A stretch of DNA of 59,324 nt from Archaeoglobus sp. JdFR-37 (GTDB lineage: Archaea; Halobacteriota; Archaeoglobi; Archaeoglobales; Archaeoglobaceae), in contig MTMY01000030.1 in the NCBI GenBank assembly GCA_002010215.1, positions 1 to 59,324 of the forward strand. Reading direction: 5' to 3'. Shown here in pieces: positions 43,140-53,544 of this stretch. Each line of letters begins with the position of its first letter. Position 1 is the first letter of the stretch. The translations under genes and the position numbers were made by a program. The notes beneath the pieces are model-generated. The model was not told the origin of the DNA, did no database searches, and worked only from the letters and a program-made list of their open reading frames with translations.

Positions 43140-44227
43140 TCGGGCTTACGGCTATCCCCTACCTGACTCCCGGCAACGTGATAATGATTTTAATCGGTTT
43201 AATTTTGATTTATCTCGGTATTCACAGGCAGATGGAGCCATTGTTGCTGGTGCCCATAGGAATTGGGGCAATTCTGGCCAACATTCCTGGTGGAGACATT
43301 GCTGGGGATGGAGTGTTTGGCCTCTTCCTCAAGCACCTTATCTCCACTGAAATAGTTCCTCTACTGATATTTCTTGGCCTTGGTGCACTGACAGATTTCG
43401 GCCCTCTGCTGGCAAACCCCATCACATTTCTACTTGGTGCAGCAGCTCAGCTTGGAATATTCATAGCTTTTCTCGGAGCCCTTTTCCTTGGCTTTACAGC
43501 TCAGGAGGCGGCCAGCATAGGCATAATTGGTGGTGCTGATGGTCCTACAACCATCTACACCACTACGATTCTCGCTCCACACCTTCTCGCAGCGACTGCG
43601 GTGGCAGCATATAGCTACATGTCTCTGGTTCCACTCATCCAGCCTCCAATAATTAAGGCACTGACGACTAAAGAGGAGAGAAGAATTAAGATGAAGCAAC
43701 TCAGAACGGTAAGCAAGACTACGCGAATTATATTTCCAATAGCGACGATAATTATAACTGGGCTTCTTGCTCCCAAGGCGTTGCCCTTAATCGGCATGCT
43801 GATGACCGGCAATCTCTTCAGGGAGAGTGGCGTGACTGAAAGGCTGGCTAAAGGCGCGAGAGACGAGCTTCTGAACATAATGACTATATTGCTTGGCCTG
43901 ACAGTTGGAAGCACCATGACTGCTGAAAGCTTCCTACATCCAAAGACTCTGTTGGTTCTTTTACTGGGCGTTATAGCCTTTGCAAGCGCTACTGCAGGGG
44001 GGGTTTTGCTGGCCAAACTCATGAACTTGTTCCTGAAGGACAAAATCAACCCCATGATTGGTGCTGCAGGCGTTTCAGCGGTTCCCATGTCTGCAAGGGT
44101 TGTTCAGAAACTTGCTCTGCAGGAGGACCCATCCAACCACATATTGATGCACGCTATGGGCCCCAATGTGGCAGGCGTCATAGGTTCTGCTGCTGCTGCT
44201 GGGATTCTAATATATTTACTTGGTTGA
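43136..44227 (+). CDS. oadB: OadB-like beta subunit, Na+-translocating decarboxylase
   Basis: An integral membrane protein of 363 residues with about nine or ten hydrophobic helices. It decarboxylates carboxybiotin and exports Na+. The conserved [21 protein letters not shown] carries the Na-binding Asp, and [15 protein letters not shown] and [19 protein letters not shown] are the second conserved region. Whether the substrate is oxaloacetate or methylmalonyl-CoA cannot be told without the alpha subunit. Confidence 0.94.
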   Translation: MIGLTAIPYLTPGNVIMILIGLILIYLGIHRQMEPLLLVPIGIGAILANIPGGDIAGDGVFGLFLKHLISTEIVPLLIFLGLGALTDFGPLLANPITFLLGAAAQLGIFIAFLGALFLGFTAQEAASIGIIGGADGPTTIYTTTILAPHLLAATAVAAYSYMSLVPLIQPPIIKALTTKEERRIKMKQLRTVSKTTRIIFPIATIIITGLLAPKALPLIGMLMTGNLFRESGVTERLAKGARDELLNIMTILLGLTVGSTMTAESFLHPKTLLVLLLGVIAFASATAGGVLLAKLMNLFLKDKINPMIGAAGVSAVPMSARVVQKLALQEDPSNHILMHAMGPNVAGVIGSAAAAGILIYLLG

Positions 44228-44661
44228 ATCTTCTTTTTAGATATTTTTAGCTTTATGTTGTCTCTGAGGATTTATGCAGAAACTTCGTAAAGCTTTTTAG
44301 TGACCTGATTAATGGATTAATTGGGCATAGGTCCGGAAATTTGAAAAATTAGAAGCAAAATCAGTTATTTAGGATAAATGAAGCTTGTTGAGAGAGATAT
44401 TTGGGAAGGGAGATTTAGGGGGAGAAGCTCTAGGAAAGCTTAGGAGATATGGCATTTTCACATTATAGCAACTTTAAATGTAAATTAAAGTAAAAAAATT
44501 TTGAATATTGGTTGAAACTATTCGATTTGGATGAAAAAGCAGTAACTCTGGCCATTTTATTTCTCGGTTGTCCAAATGTATGGTCAATTATATAACTTTG
44601 TCAGGTATAACTTTCGCCCCAACCACAAACCTTCTATTTGTGTTACACTTTCTAAAATTTG
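44228..44661. other. AT-rich intergenic region upstream of mcm
   Basis: There are about 430 bases without a supported gene. T-rich runs right after oadB (44229-44250) may terminate that operon. Short purine-rich and AT-rich stretches follow. TGGTTGAAACTA (44509-44520) recurs at 46790-46801 just after mcm. A TATA-like TTATATAAC is at 44591-44599. No origin-type repeat set was recognised. Confidence 0.4.
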
Positions 44662-46761
44662 ATGCTCAGCAGCCCTGAAATCTGGCGTGAATTTTTCGAG
44701 ACTTACTACAGGGACGAGATAAACAAGCTTGCAAGCCGTATATTGAGCGGAGACGGGAAAAACCGCTCAATCTACGTTAACTATCTCAACGATTTGGCCA
44801 TTTACAAGGAAGGCAGGCTTGGGGAGGAATTGGTTGAGCATCCTGATATCGTTTTGAAGCATGCCGACGAAGGTTTGAGGCTTGCCGAGAACATTCATGG
44901 TGTTGAACTCGATGGGTGCAGAACTCGGGTTGTAAACTTACCCTCACTTAAAAAAGTCCTGATTCGTGACCTCAGGAGTGACCACATTGCCAAGTTCATA
45001 GCGATTGAGGGAATAGTCCGGAAAGTAACGGAAGTCAGGCCAAGAATTGTTACTGCTGTTTTCATCTGCGGCATATGTGGTAAAAGAATTGAGGTAGAGC
45101 AGGAGGATGTTACCGTAAAGTACCCCTACGAGTGTAAGGCATGCAAATCAAAGAGATTCATCCTCGTGCCTGAGGAATGTAAGTCGGTTGACAGCCAGCG
45201 AATAAAGATTCAGGAGTATCCTGAGAATCTCAGAGGAGGGGAGCAGCCCCAGAGCATAGATGTTTATCTGGAGGGCGACGTAGCAGGAAAGGTAAATCCA
45301 GGAGATAGAGTGATTATCAACGGTATTGTGAGAGCTAAACCCAGAGCTGCAGGCTCAAAAAAACTCCTCCACATGGACATCCACATCGAAGGCAACAGCA
45401 TAGAGGTTCTCCAGCAGGAATACGAGGAGTTCGAGATTACAGAGGAGGATAGGGAGGAGATAATGCGGCTCGGAGAGGACCCAGAGCTCTATACCAAAAT
45501 TGTGAAGAGCATAGCACCCACCATTTACGGCTACGACGACATCAAGCTTGCCATAGCCCTTCAGCTTTTTGGAGGCATTCCCAAGAAGCTTCCGGATGGC
45601 ACCGAAATCCGCGGCGACATCCACATCCTGCTTGTGGGTGATCCAGGAGTTGCAAAGAGTCAGCTTCTCAGGTACGTTCACAGGGTTGCTCCCAGAAGCG
45701 TCTATACTACGGGTAAAGGAACAACCACAGCAGGTTTGACCGCAACTGCTGTAAGGGATGAGGTGGATGGCAGGTGGACATTGGAAGCCGGAGCCTTAGT
45801 TTTGGCAGATAAAGGTATTGCACTGGTTGACGAGATTGACAAGATGAGGAGCGAAGACCGCTCAGCTCTGCACGAGGCAATGGAGCAGCAGACTGTAACA
45901 GTGGCGAAGGCAGGTATAAATGCCATTCTAAGAGCCAGATGCGCGTTGCTTGGTGCTGCAAATCCGAAATACGGCAGATTTGATCGTTATCTGCCCATTG
46001 CTGAGCAGATTGAACTTTCTCCTACCCTTCTCTCTAGGTTCGATCTAATATTCGTTATGACTGACGATCCCGATGAAGAAAGAGATGCTATTCTGGCAAA
46101 GCATGTGCTTGACACTCATCAGTTAGGGGAGAAGCTGGAGAGGATGAAGAATGTTGCTACTTCGGAATATGCGAGGGAAGCTCTAGAGATTGAAGCAAAG
46201 AGGGTTGAGCCGGTAATAGACCCTGAGCTCCTGAGAAAATATATAGCCTATGCCAAGCGAACAGTTTTCCCTGTTCTGACAGAGGAGGCAAAAGAGCGAA
46301 TCATCGAATTTTATCTCAGTCTCAGGGGAAGGGTGAAGGAAAACTCTCCCGTTCCCATAACTGCAAGACAACTTGAGGCGCTCATAAGGCTAGCTGAGGC
46401 TTCTGCAAGGCTGAGGCTAAGTGATCGCATAACTGTCGAGGATGTGGACAGGGTGATAAGTATAGTCCGGAGAAGTTTAGAGCAGATTGCCGTGGATCCT
46501 GAAACGGGCCAGATAGACATAGATTATGCGTATTCCGGCACCTCCAAGAGTCAGAGAGACAAGATAGTGGTAATTAAGAGGATTGTAGAGGAGCTTGAAA
46601 AATCAACTGATAAGGGTGCACCAGAGGAGATGATTTTGGAGAGGGCTGAGGAGCACGGAATCGATAGAGAAAAATCCAGGGAGATTCTGTATAAGATGAA
46701 GCAAAGAGGAGAACTTTACTGCCCCAAGCCCAATCATTACAGGGTTGTGCATAACGACTGA
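44662..46761 (+). CDS. mcm: Replicative MCM helicase
   Basis: The ring helicase that unwinds DNA at archaeal replication forks. An N-terminal zinc module has CGICGKR and CKACKSK near residues 137-165. The AAA+ core has Walker [10 protein letters not shown] near residue 334, Walker [10 protein letters not shown], and the arginine finger [10 protein letters not shown]-terminal winged helix ends in YRVV. Length is 699 from ATG 44662; the frame opens one codon earlier at TTG. It is monocistronic. A 12-base direct repeat lies on each side. Confidence 0.97.
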   Translation: MLSSPEIWREFFETYYRDEINKLASRILSGDGKNRSIYVNYLNDLAIYKEGRLGEELVEHPDIVLKHADEGLRLAENIHGVELDGCRTRVVNLPSLKKVLIRDLRSDHIAKFIAIEGIVRKVTEVRPRIVTAVFICGICGKRIEVEQEDVTVKYPYECKACKSKRFILVPEECKSVDSQRIKIQEYPENLRGGEQPQSIDVYLEGDVAGKVNPGDRVIINGIVRAKPRAAGSKKLLHMDIHIEGNSIEVLQQEYEEFEITEEDREEIMRLGEDPELYTKIVKSIAPTIYGYDDIKLAIALQLFGGIPKKLPDGTEIRGDIHILLVGDPGVAKSQLLRYVHRVAPRSVYTTGKGTTTAGLTATAVRDEVDGRWTLEAGALVLADKGIALVDEIDKMRSEDRSALHEAMEQQTVTVAKAGINAILRARCALLGAANPKYGRFDRYLPIAEQIELSPTLLSRFDLIFVMTDDPDEERDAILAKHVLDTHQLGEKLERMKNVATSEYAREALEIEAKRVEPVIDPELLRKYIAYAKRTVFPVLTEEAKERIIEFYLSLRGRVKENSPVPITARQLEALIRLAEASARLRLSDRITVEDVDRVISIVRRSLEQIAVDPETGQIDIDYAYSGTSKSQRDKIVVIKRIVEELEKSTDKGAPEEMILERAEEHGIDREKSREILYKMKQRGELYCPKPNHYRVVHND

Positions 46762-46823
46762 AATGTGGATTGGGGGAAAGTAACGCAACTGGTTGAAACT
46801 ACTAGTTTAAGCAATCATCCCCA

Positions 46824-47348
46824 TCAAATTATCATAAATTCTCCTTTTTCGCTCTCTGAGACATAATATATTCTGAAAGGTTCAGTCTTGTTACCACCCA
46901 TTCCCGGAGAACCTGGAGGCATCTTGGGTAGTGCAATCCCCTTTATGTTTGGTTTTTCAATCATGAGCTTCTGTATAGCTTCAACAGGAACATGACCTTC
47001 TATGAAATAGTCTTCCGCTTTAATTGTGTGGCAACTCCAGAGATCTCGGGGTACACCAAAACTATTCTTGATTTCCGCAACTTCAGATGTCTCAATTTGC
47101 TTTACGGTATAATTCAGCCCTCTCAGATAAGCAATGTATCTCTTGCAGCAGTTGCATGCTGGAGAATAGTAGATCTCGAACTCAATGGCCTTAACCTTCA
47201 TTACTTCAGTATTCTCCACCATTCCTGCTTTTTCTACTTCTTCAGTCTCCCCCATTTTATTTCCTTCAAAGCCGGGAGCCATAATTAATGCAAGAACTGC
47301 GAGAACAACAACAGCAATTCCGCCCAAAACAACCAATACTTTCTTAAT
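46824..47348 (-). CDS. Secreted DUF411 protein, probable ATT start
   Basis: A membrane-anchored or exported protein with an N-terminal hydrophobic helix and a DUF411 domain. The metal-type motif is SPACNCCKRYIAYL; later segments are WSCHTIKAEDYFIEGHVP and GIALPKMPPGSPGM. DUF411 proteins are linked to copper or other metal handling. The only standard start, TTG 47336, has no ribosome site and loses the positive charges of the signal. ATT at 47346-47348 has GGAGG at ideal distance and would begin with two lysines, giving a normal signal peptide, so I place the start there. Confidence 0.82.
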   Translation of the reverse strand: MKKVLVVLGGIAVVVLAVLALIMAPGFEGNKMGETEEVEKAGMVENTEVMKVKAIEFEIYYSPACNCCKRYIAYLRGLNYTVKQIETSEVAEIKNSFGVPRDLWSCHTIKAEDYFIEGHVPVEAIQKLMIEKPNIKGIALPKMPPGSPGMGGNKTEPFRIYYVSESEKGEFMII

Positions 47349-47470
47349 TCTAGCACCTCCGACTCATTAGTATTTGGTTTACATCAGATATAAATATTTT
47401 TTAGACAATATTGTTTTATAAAATAAGATTAAAAATAAAATTGGGTACTAACTCTCAAATTATTCTCAAG

Positions 47471-47827
<357 letters not shown>

Positions 47828-47834
47828 TTAGCCC

Positions 47835-49034
47835 TCAAGCGTAGGCCTTCTCACCGTGCTGGGAGATGTCTAGACCTATGTATTCCTCCTCCTCTGTAAC
47901 CCTCAATCCAATTGTTGTGTCAATCACTTTGGCAAGAATGAAGGTCACAGCGAAGGCGTACACGACGGCGGCTCCAGCACCTATTGCTTGGGCAATGAAT
48001 TGCTGAACGTCTCCATATATTAAACCAGAGTATCCACCAATGGCTTCACTTGCAAATATGCCCGTTGCCAGTGCACCCCAAACTCCTCCTACACCATGGA
48101 CAGCCCATGAGTCGAGGCTCTCGTCCAGTCCCTTTCTGACTCTGAATAGCATGGCTTTGTAACAGATTACTCCTGCTACTGCTCCGATTACTATAGAGGA
48201 AAGCGGGTCCACAAAGCCAGCTGCTGGCGTAATTGCTACTAACCCTGCAACTGCACCACTTACCATACCAAGAGAGCTTGGCTTCCCTCTGAGCCATTCA
48301 GCCAGTAACCAGGAAAGAGCTCCAGCTGCAGCAGCAGTGTTGGTTACCACCAGTGCATTAGCTGCAATTCCATCTGCTGCGAGAGCACTCCCTCCGTTAA
48401 ACCCGAACCACCCGAACCACAGCAGTGCGGCACCTAGCAATGTCATTGGTATGTTGTGGGGCTCCATGCTATATTCGCCAAATCCAGCCCTTTTACCTAT
48501 CACAAGCGCAAGGGCGAGGGCTGAGAAGCCGGAGCTTATATGAACTACAGTGCCACCTGCGAAATCCAGGGCCCCAATGCTGGCAGCCCAGCCACCACCC
48601 CACACCCAGTGTGCTAGCGGATCGTAAACCATAGTTGTCCAGAGCAGTCCAAATATGATAAACGAACTCAGTCTTACCCTTTCTGCGATTGCACTCGTCA
48701 ATATTGCTAGAGTTACCGCTGCAAATGTAAGCTGGAAGATCATAAAGACCAGATGAGGTATTGTTCCATTGGCCTCCATTCCTACGCCTTCCAACCCAAA
48801 GTATTCCATACTGCCAATGAAGCCTGCTATATCCGAACCGAAAGAGAGGGTGTAGCCGAAGAGTACCCACTGTATGCTGACCAGTGCGAAAGCTATGAAT
48901 GAGAGTGAAATCATTGAAACTGCGTTCTTTCTCCTTACCATCCCTCCGTAAAACAACCCCACCCCTGGTGTCATCAACATAACTAATGCCGTTGCCACCA
49001 GGATCCACGCCGTATCTCCACTATCTAAATTCAC
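47835..49034 (-). CDS. amt: Ammonium transporter
   Basis: A trimeric ammonium channel with about eleven membrane helices. The N-terminal [17 protein letters not shown] is diagnostic, and the twin conducting histidines lie in GTVVHISSG and WAVHGVGG. The frame opens at TTG 49040, but GTG 49034 has GAGGTG at better distance (7 bases). It is the first gene of amt-glnK and is divergent from an RHH regulator across a 270-base AT-rich region. Confidence 0.95.
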   Translation of the reverse strand: MNLDSGDTAWILVATALVMLMTPGVGLFYGGMVRRKNAVSMISLSFIAFALVSIQWVLFGYTLSFGSDIAGFIGSMEYFGLEGVGMEANGTIPHLVFMIFQLTFAAVTLAILTSAIAERVRLSSFIIFGLLWTTMVYDPLAHWVWGGGWAASIGALDFAGGTVVHISSGFSALALALVIGKRAGFGEYSMEPHNIPMTLLGAALLWFGWFGFNGGSALAADGIAANALVVTNTAAAAGALSWLLAEWLRGKPSSLGMVSGAVAGLVAITPAAGFVDPLSSIVIGAVAGVICYKAMLFRVRKGLDESLDSWAVHGVGGVWGALATGIFASEAIGGYSGLIYGDVQQFIAQAIGAGAAVVYAFAVTFILAKVIDTTIGLRVTEEEEYIGLDISQHGEKAYA

Positions 49035-49311
49035 TTGCAATCACCTCTAACCCCTGTAACAAGTTCCCTTTTTTAAAAGTTTTTAATGAATTGGATTAAC
49101 ATTTCATACTAATTCATATTTTAACAGATTTTTGTAAAGAATATTTAGAATATGGATTTAAATCTGAAGAATATTCAATTTATGATTTACTCTCGAATGT
49201 GAGAGACAAATTTTTTCAAAATTTTAACGATAAGCCCTTTTTTCTGATTAAATTTCATAAAAGTTGTGATTACATCATAAAATTTTTAAAGTTGGCGCAG
49301 ATAATGTGAGC
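49035..49311. promoter_or_regulatory. AT-rich divergent control region of amt and the RHH gene
   Basis: No gene is found here. GAATAT occurs three times (49139, 49148 and 49169), the last as the palindrome GAATATTC (49169-49176), and GATTTAAATC (49155-49164) is a perfect palindrome between them. The cluster lies between the divergent starts and looks like a binding site for a nitrogen regulator. AAATTTTTAAAG near 49280-49291 is the TATA element for the plus-strand gene. Confidence 0.4.
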
Positions 49312-49842
49312 ATGAGGAACCCTGTAAGGGTAACAATCGCATTTGATGAGGAAAGCTATGGAATATTCAGGAAGCTTAAGGAAAGGTTGAGACAGTCTCA
49401 GAGTGAGATAATCAGAAATGCTCTCAGGTTCTATTATGCACATCAGGACTTAGAGGATTATGATATCGGGAAAGTAAAAATTTACGTCGAAATGCTCAGC
49501 GAGGGTGAACACATAATCCTTGATATAGATCACTGGATTGCCTTTTTGCGCTTTATAGATACACATCCTGACAAGGAAAAATTCTGGGAGTTTCACAAAG
49601 ATGTAGCAAGAAGTCATGCTGAGCAGTTCAGAGGTAAGACACCAGAATATATTCTCGAAAGATTGGAGGCATGTAACTTCTTCAGGATAAATAGAACTTC
49701 AGAGAATGAGTTTACATTGATTCTGGGAAATGAAACTGGAAGATATTTCATAAAAACCTTCCTGGAGGAGGTTTTTGAAGGGGTTGGAATAGATGCAGAG
49801 ATAAAGGAGGATTTAACGAAGATAAGGGTCAAAGTTCATTAG
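49312..49842 (+). CDS. RHH-domain regulator
   Basis: A protein of about 176 residues. Residues 1-45 form a ribbon-helix-helix DNA-binding domain (PVRVTIAFDEESYGIFRKLKERLRQSQSEIIRNAL). The C-terminal 120 residues are alpha/beta and unrecognised, probably a sensing or oligomerisation domain. The frame begins at GTG 49306; ATG 49312 lies about 26 bases from a TATA element. Divergence from amt-glnK suggests it may control nitrogen genes, but no direct evidence exists. Confidence 0.78.
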   Translation: MRNPVRVTIAFDEESYGIFRKLKERLRQSQSEIIRNALRFYYAHQDLEDYDIGKVKIYVEMLSEGEHIILDIDHWIAFLRFIDTHPDKEKFWEFHKDVARSHAEQFRGKTPEYILERLEACNFFRINRTSENEFTLILGNETGRYFIKTFLEEVFEGVGIDAEIKEDLTKIRVKVH

Positions 49843-50048
49843 TTTTGAAGTTTATGCGAGTTTATTTTTTCAGTAATTTTTTCGGCAATTCTACACCTCC
49901 TCACAATTCTAGAGTCTCATTCATGAAGGTCTTGGGCTATTATGTGTAACGAACTGTATTGGCATCAATAATAGGGGGAGAAGAGTACTGAAGCTCAGAA
50001 ATCACGCCACAACAAAGTTAATAAACTTCATTAAATGAGTAGAGACGA

Positions 50049-50408
50049 ATGTTTGGCTGGGGAGAACTGGGACTGATAGTGATACTTGCTGTGATACTGC
50101 TTGGACCCGACAAGCTTCCAGAGGTTGCTAGGCAACTTGGGAAAATTTATGCCGAATATCAGAAAGCAAAAAGGAGGCTTGAGCTGGAGATACTGTACAG
50201 TGTGGAGCCACCAAACAAAGAATTTCTGGATAAGATCTACGAGAAGAACCTGAGCGAGGCAATTAAAAAGGAAGTTGAGGTGGCAATGGCAGGGGAGTCT
50301 GAGGATACAAAGGAAGTGACGGGAGAAATGACCGGGGAAAATAATTTAAACATCCAAGATGAGAGCCATTTAAAGGAAGATAGCGGGGAAGAAAAGGAAG
50401 AGGAATGA
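50049..50408 (+). CDS. tatA: TatA/TatB-like translocase subunit
   Basis: A 119-residue Tat component. WGELGLIVILAVILLGPDKLPEVARQLGK has the single membrane helix, the FGP-like LGPDKLP hinge and the amphipathic helix. A long acidic tail follows. It would help export folded proteins with twin-arginine signals. It is followed 47 bases later by a second TatA; TatC is not in the window. Confidence 0.9.
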   Translation: MFGWGELGLIVILAVILLGPDKLPEVARQLGKIYAEYQKAKRRLELEILYSVEPPNKEFLDKIYEKNLSEAIKKEVEVAMAGESEDTKEVTGEMTGENNLNIQDESHLKEDSGEEKEEE

Positions 50409-50455
50409 AAGGAAAAGAAAGAAAAGTAGTAAAAGGAGGAGAGAGGGGATAAAGT

Positions 50456-50779
50456 ATGATTGGTGGGATCGGGCCAAATGAACTCATGGCAATACTGATA
50501 ATCGCATTTTTGCTTTTTGGAGCAAGTAAGCTGCCAGAGCTGGCAAGGAGCCTAGGGAAGAGCATGGGGGAATTCAAGAAGGCTCAGAGAGAGGCTGAAC
50601 TAGAGCTGAGAAGATTTGAGCAGGAGCTGAAAGAGGGCAAAATTGAATCAGCAGCAGAAAAGAGAGAGAAGCTGGAGAGTATCGCAAAAACCCTTGGAAT
50701 TGAGACCGAAGGTAAGAGCGACGAGGAGCTTCTAGAAGAGATAAACAAAGCTCTGCCCAAGGAAAAGGCTGAACCTTAA
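50456..50779 (+). CDS. tatA: TatA-like translocase subunit
   Basis: A 107-residue TatA. IGPNELMAILIIAFLLFGASKLPELARSLGKSMGEFKKA is the membrane helix, FGASKLPE hinge and amphipathic helix. The charged tail is coiled-coil-like. GAGAGGGG lies before the ATG. Its sequence differs enough from the first TatA to suggest a TatA/TatB-like division of labour. Confidence 0.93.
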   Translation: MIGGIGPNELMAILIIAFLLFGASKLPELARSLGKSMGEFKKAQREAELELRRFEQELKEGKIESAAEKREKLESIAKTLGIETEGKSDEELLEEINKALPKEKAEP

Positions 50780-50798
50780 ATTAACCCCTGATTACTGA

Positions 50799-51431
50799 TT
50801 ATCTTATTTTCCTGCCTCTGACGAAGTTATATATCTTTCTCGCCTGCTTCTCTCCGATGCCTTCTATCGTCATCAGCTCCGCAATGCTGGCATTGACAAT
50901 TCCGTAAACACTTCCAAATTTTTCCAGCAACCTCCTGGCTTTCTCTTCCCCTATCCCGGGTATGGCCATCAGCATAGCTGTAGCATCGCTTCCCTTTTTC
51001 CCCCTGGGCACAGCCTTCAGCTTTCCCGCTTCCACTTGGGAATTCAGGTATTTTAAAGCCAAACAGAACTCTTCATCATCCTTTAGCTGAATTGGTGTAA
51101 CAGTTCCACCTCCTTTCCTCAAAGCTACTGAGATCAGGCTGCCTATGTATGCTCTCCTGTCCACTCTCTCGGTAACAAGACTGAAATCTCCTATGATGAA
51201 CAAGAAGGACTTCTCGAAGCTGGAGGATAGGCTGTAAAGCTGGTTGAACAGCCTGCCGTCCACAAGCGAAGATACATAGTCTCTTATATCCTTTCTCTCT
51301 ACGGCAACTTCAAAGCTGCCGTGTTTTATCAGATAATCACCAATTTCAAGCCTTTTCCTCTCAAAAGGCACATCAAGGCGTTCAAGGATTCTGCATATCT
51401 CCTGTGGCTCTCTATCGTCAACATAGATCAT
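50799..51431 (-). CDS. xpf: XPF-family structure-specific endonuclease (short form)
   Basis: Cuts branched DNA during repair. The nuclease domain has YVDDREP and the catalytic VERKDIRDY near residue 45-55. Tandem helix-hairpin-helix motifs (AIPGIGEEKARRLLEKFGS and IEGIGEKQARKIY) follow. At 210 residues it lacks the helicase part of euryarchaeal Hef and resembles the short crenarchaeal XPF, which needs PCNA. It starts 2 bases after the stop of the MutS-like gene, so the two form an operon. Confidence 0.93.
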   Translation of the reverse strand: MIYVDDREPQEICRILERLDVPFERKRLEIGDYLIKHGSFEVAVERKDIRDYVSSLVDGRLFNQLYSLSSSFEKSFLFIIGDFSLVTERVDRRAYIGSLISVALRKGGGTVTPIQLKDDEEFCLALKYLNSQVEAGKLKAVPRGKKGSDATAMLMAIPGIGEEKARRLLEKFGSVYGIVNASIAELMTIEGIGEKQARKIYNFVRGRKIR

Positions 51432-51433
51432 TT

Positions 51434-53179
51434 CTAGCCCCTCTTATCGTCTACTTCTACAACCTCTTCAGCTTCTTGACCTTTATCTAGTCTTCTTACT
51501 GCCTCCAGCAACTCCTTGAAAATGGATCTTATCTCTCCTTTGGATTTTCTGTAAAGCCTCTCCACTATTAGCTCAGGGGTGCTCCTGCCTACTACGCCAA
51601 ACTTAGGCTGCCTATCAACTATCAGGTTCAAATCGTCGTCCAGCCCTTCTGCCTCGATACCATCAACCCTCACGAAATCGAATTTCAGGTGTTCGCCAAG
51701 ATGCGAAACCAGCACGAAATAGTGACCTTTTCTGTGGGCAATCTCCAGTATCTTAGAAACGATTCTTATGGCAGCTCCCGGTTCTGTTATGGCTTCGAAT
51801 TCATCTACTAGAATTAGTTTTTTGCCATCTCCCTGGAGTATTCTGGAAAGGGTTTTTACGGCATTTTCAAAGGCTCCTGCCCCGTATACACTCTTCTTTC
51901 TCCTGAAAAGAAACAGCTCATCCACCACATCGATATGGCATCTGCTGGCATTTACTGGCAACCCCATCTGGGCCAGAATCTGTATCTGGGTGATCAGTTC
52001 TAGTAGTGAAGTTTTACCACCGCTGTTGGCTCCTGTTAGGACTATGACGTTGTAATTCCCGATTTCTGGAATGGGAGCGGTGTGAATCTGATCTGACTGG
52101 CCGAGGAAGTATGATATAGGTTGCGGATTTTCTATGAACAGATTTTTGCCTTCAAGGAATCCAATGCCTTTATGACTGATCTCGGGGAACGTGAAGTCCT
52201 GACAAAATTCCTTTATTCCTCTTATAAGCTCTATACTGTAAACTTCCTGTATCTCCCTTTCAAGCTCTGGCAGCATTGCTTTAATCCTTCTGGCCACTTT
52301 TCTGGACTCGAGGTAGAATTCAAGGTTCAAATCTCTCTCAATCTCCTCTCTAAGCTTTTCAACAGCTCCAACATCAGCTCTCACAGGAATCTTAAGGTTT
52401 CTTGGGAATATTTCCACATAACTGCCCAGCTTTTCCGAGATGTTCTTCTCGGTTTCAAAAATTTCCTCGAGTATTATCTCTTCTAGCTCATCCATCGGGA
52501 AGCTTCCGGTTTTAAGAAATTCAAGCAACGCATCTCCTTCAAGCCTAAGGCTTTTCTCTCTGACCTTTTTCTCTATTCTCTCGTTAAGTTTCGCCTCTTC
52601 CTGTGATATAAGCTCGAATATAGATTCAATCTGCTTCTTTTTGTTGTATATTTCTTCCAGAAGTTTAACTGAGTCCAGAAGCTGTCCTGCAACGCTCTTA
52701 CCACGGCCTTTAAATGACTCCATAACCTTGGCAACAGACTCAAGAACATCTCTTTGCTCAATAACCGATTCCACGTACATTTCCGGAGCCAGTTCAACAT
52801 CGCTTATTTCATCAACCTCTATTCCAACGCTCGCAGACCTTGATAGAATGAGGGGGGCATTGATGGGTTCTAGTTCAACCGTGCAGACCGAGAGCGATGA
52901 AGCTTCTTCAAACTCATCCTCGGTGGCAATAAAAACCCTGTCAGAAAAATACGATCTCTTAAGCCTGAAAGGCCGAACCTTTGACGTTTCGCTTTTAAGA
53001 TTGACATCAATCTTTTCGAAAGCTTCTTTCAGTTTTTTCTGTCTAGCGAGTATTTCTGACGGCTCTGAGGTGGGTTTGAAGCCTGACAGCAGTTTTCTGC
53101 TTTCTTCAAGGGCGATTCTGGAGTTTATGAGAGCTGTTATTCTTCTGTATATTTCCTTGGCGTCTCCGGAAAGTTTCAC
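51434..53179 (-). CDS. MutS-family ATPase (archaeal MutS2/MutS5-like)
   Basis: A 581-residue protein with the MutS core and ATPase but no N-terminal mismatch-recognition domain. The lever/clamp part (residues about 130-330) is strongly coiled-coil. Walker A is GANSGGKTS near 383-391, Walker B ILVDEFEAI near 456-464, and VSHLGEHL is the switch region. No Smr nuclease domain is present, unlike bacterial MutS2; the co-transcribed XPF nuclease could supply cutting. Start GTG 53179 lies about 25 bases from a TATA element (CTTTAAATAA on the minus strand). Confidence 0.88.
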   Translation of the reverse strand: MKLSGDAKEIYRRITALINSRIALEESRKLLSGFKPTSEPSEILARQKKLKEAFEKIDVNLKSETSKVRPFRLKRSYFSDRVFIATEDEFEEASSLSVCTVELEPINAPLILSRSASVGIEVDEISDVELAPEMYVESVIEQRDVLESVAKVMESFKGRGKSVAGQLLDSVKLLEEIYNKKKQIESIFELISQEEAKLNERIEKKVREKSLRLEGDALLEFLKTGSFPMDELEEIILEEIFETEKNISEKLGSYVEIFPRNLKIPVRADVGAVEKLREEIERDLNLEFYLESRKVARRIKAMLPELEREIQEVYSIELIRGIKEFCQDFTFPEISHKGIGFLEGKNLFIENPQPISYFLGQSDQIHTAPIPEIGNYNVIVLTGANSGGKTSLLELITQIQILAQMGLPVNASRCHIDVVDELFLFRRKKSVYGAGAFENAVKTLSRILQGDGKKLILVDEFEAITEPGAAIRIVSKILEIAHRKGHYFVLVSHLGEHLKFDFVRVDGIEAEGLDDDLNLIVDRQPKFGVVGRSTPELIVERLYRKSKGEIRSIFKELLEAVRRLDKGQEAEEVVEVDDKRG

Positions 53180-53544
53180 GATTACACTTCGACACGATTA
53201 TTTAAAGAATTTCTATGGATTTCTGGATTTTGTCTGCGATGGTACTTCACGTGTCGGAGGTGAGAGAGGGTGAGGGGTGGGGCATACTATAGTACTTAAT
53301 ACTTGTACTTAATACTTTAAGAATTCCAAAATCGTCTAAAAGACGTTTAATTAGAAAGTTTCAGCCTGGAAAATTTAAAAGAACGATAATTGGAGTTTCT
53401 GTTACTATCAGCTACTACCTCTATAATTCTCACATCCACCTCCATTTGAACGAACCTATTGTTTATCCGGCATATATATTGGGGTTTGGGGTATGTTGAT
53501 ATTGTTGAGTCTGAGGTTCCGTTCCTGACGCCTAAAAGCTGGAT
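53180..53544. other. Intergenic region with tandem 13-base repeat
   Basis: This region of about 365 bases lies between two divergent genes. It holds the MutS-like gene's TATA element near 53195-53207. GTACTTAATACTT occurs twice in tandem (53292-53304 and 53305-53317). No gene or RNA was recognised. Confidence 0.4.

Noticed and set aside
48493-49008. Minus-strand 171-codon frame within amt
   Set aside because: It is a different frame of the amt gene, which has complete family motifs.
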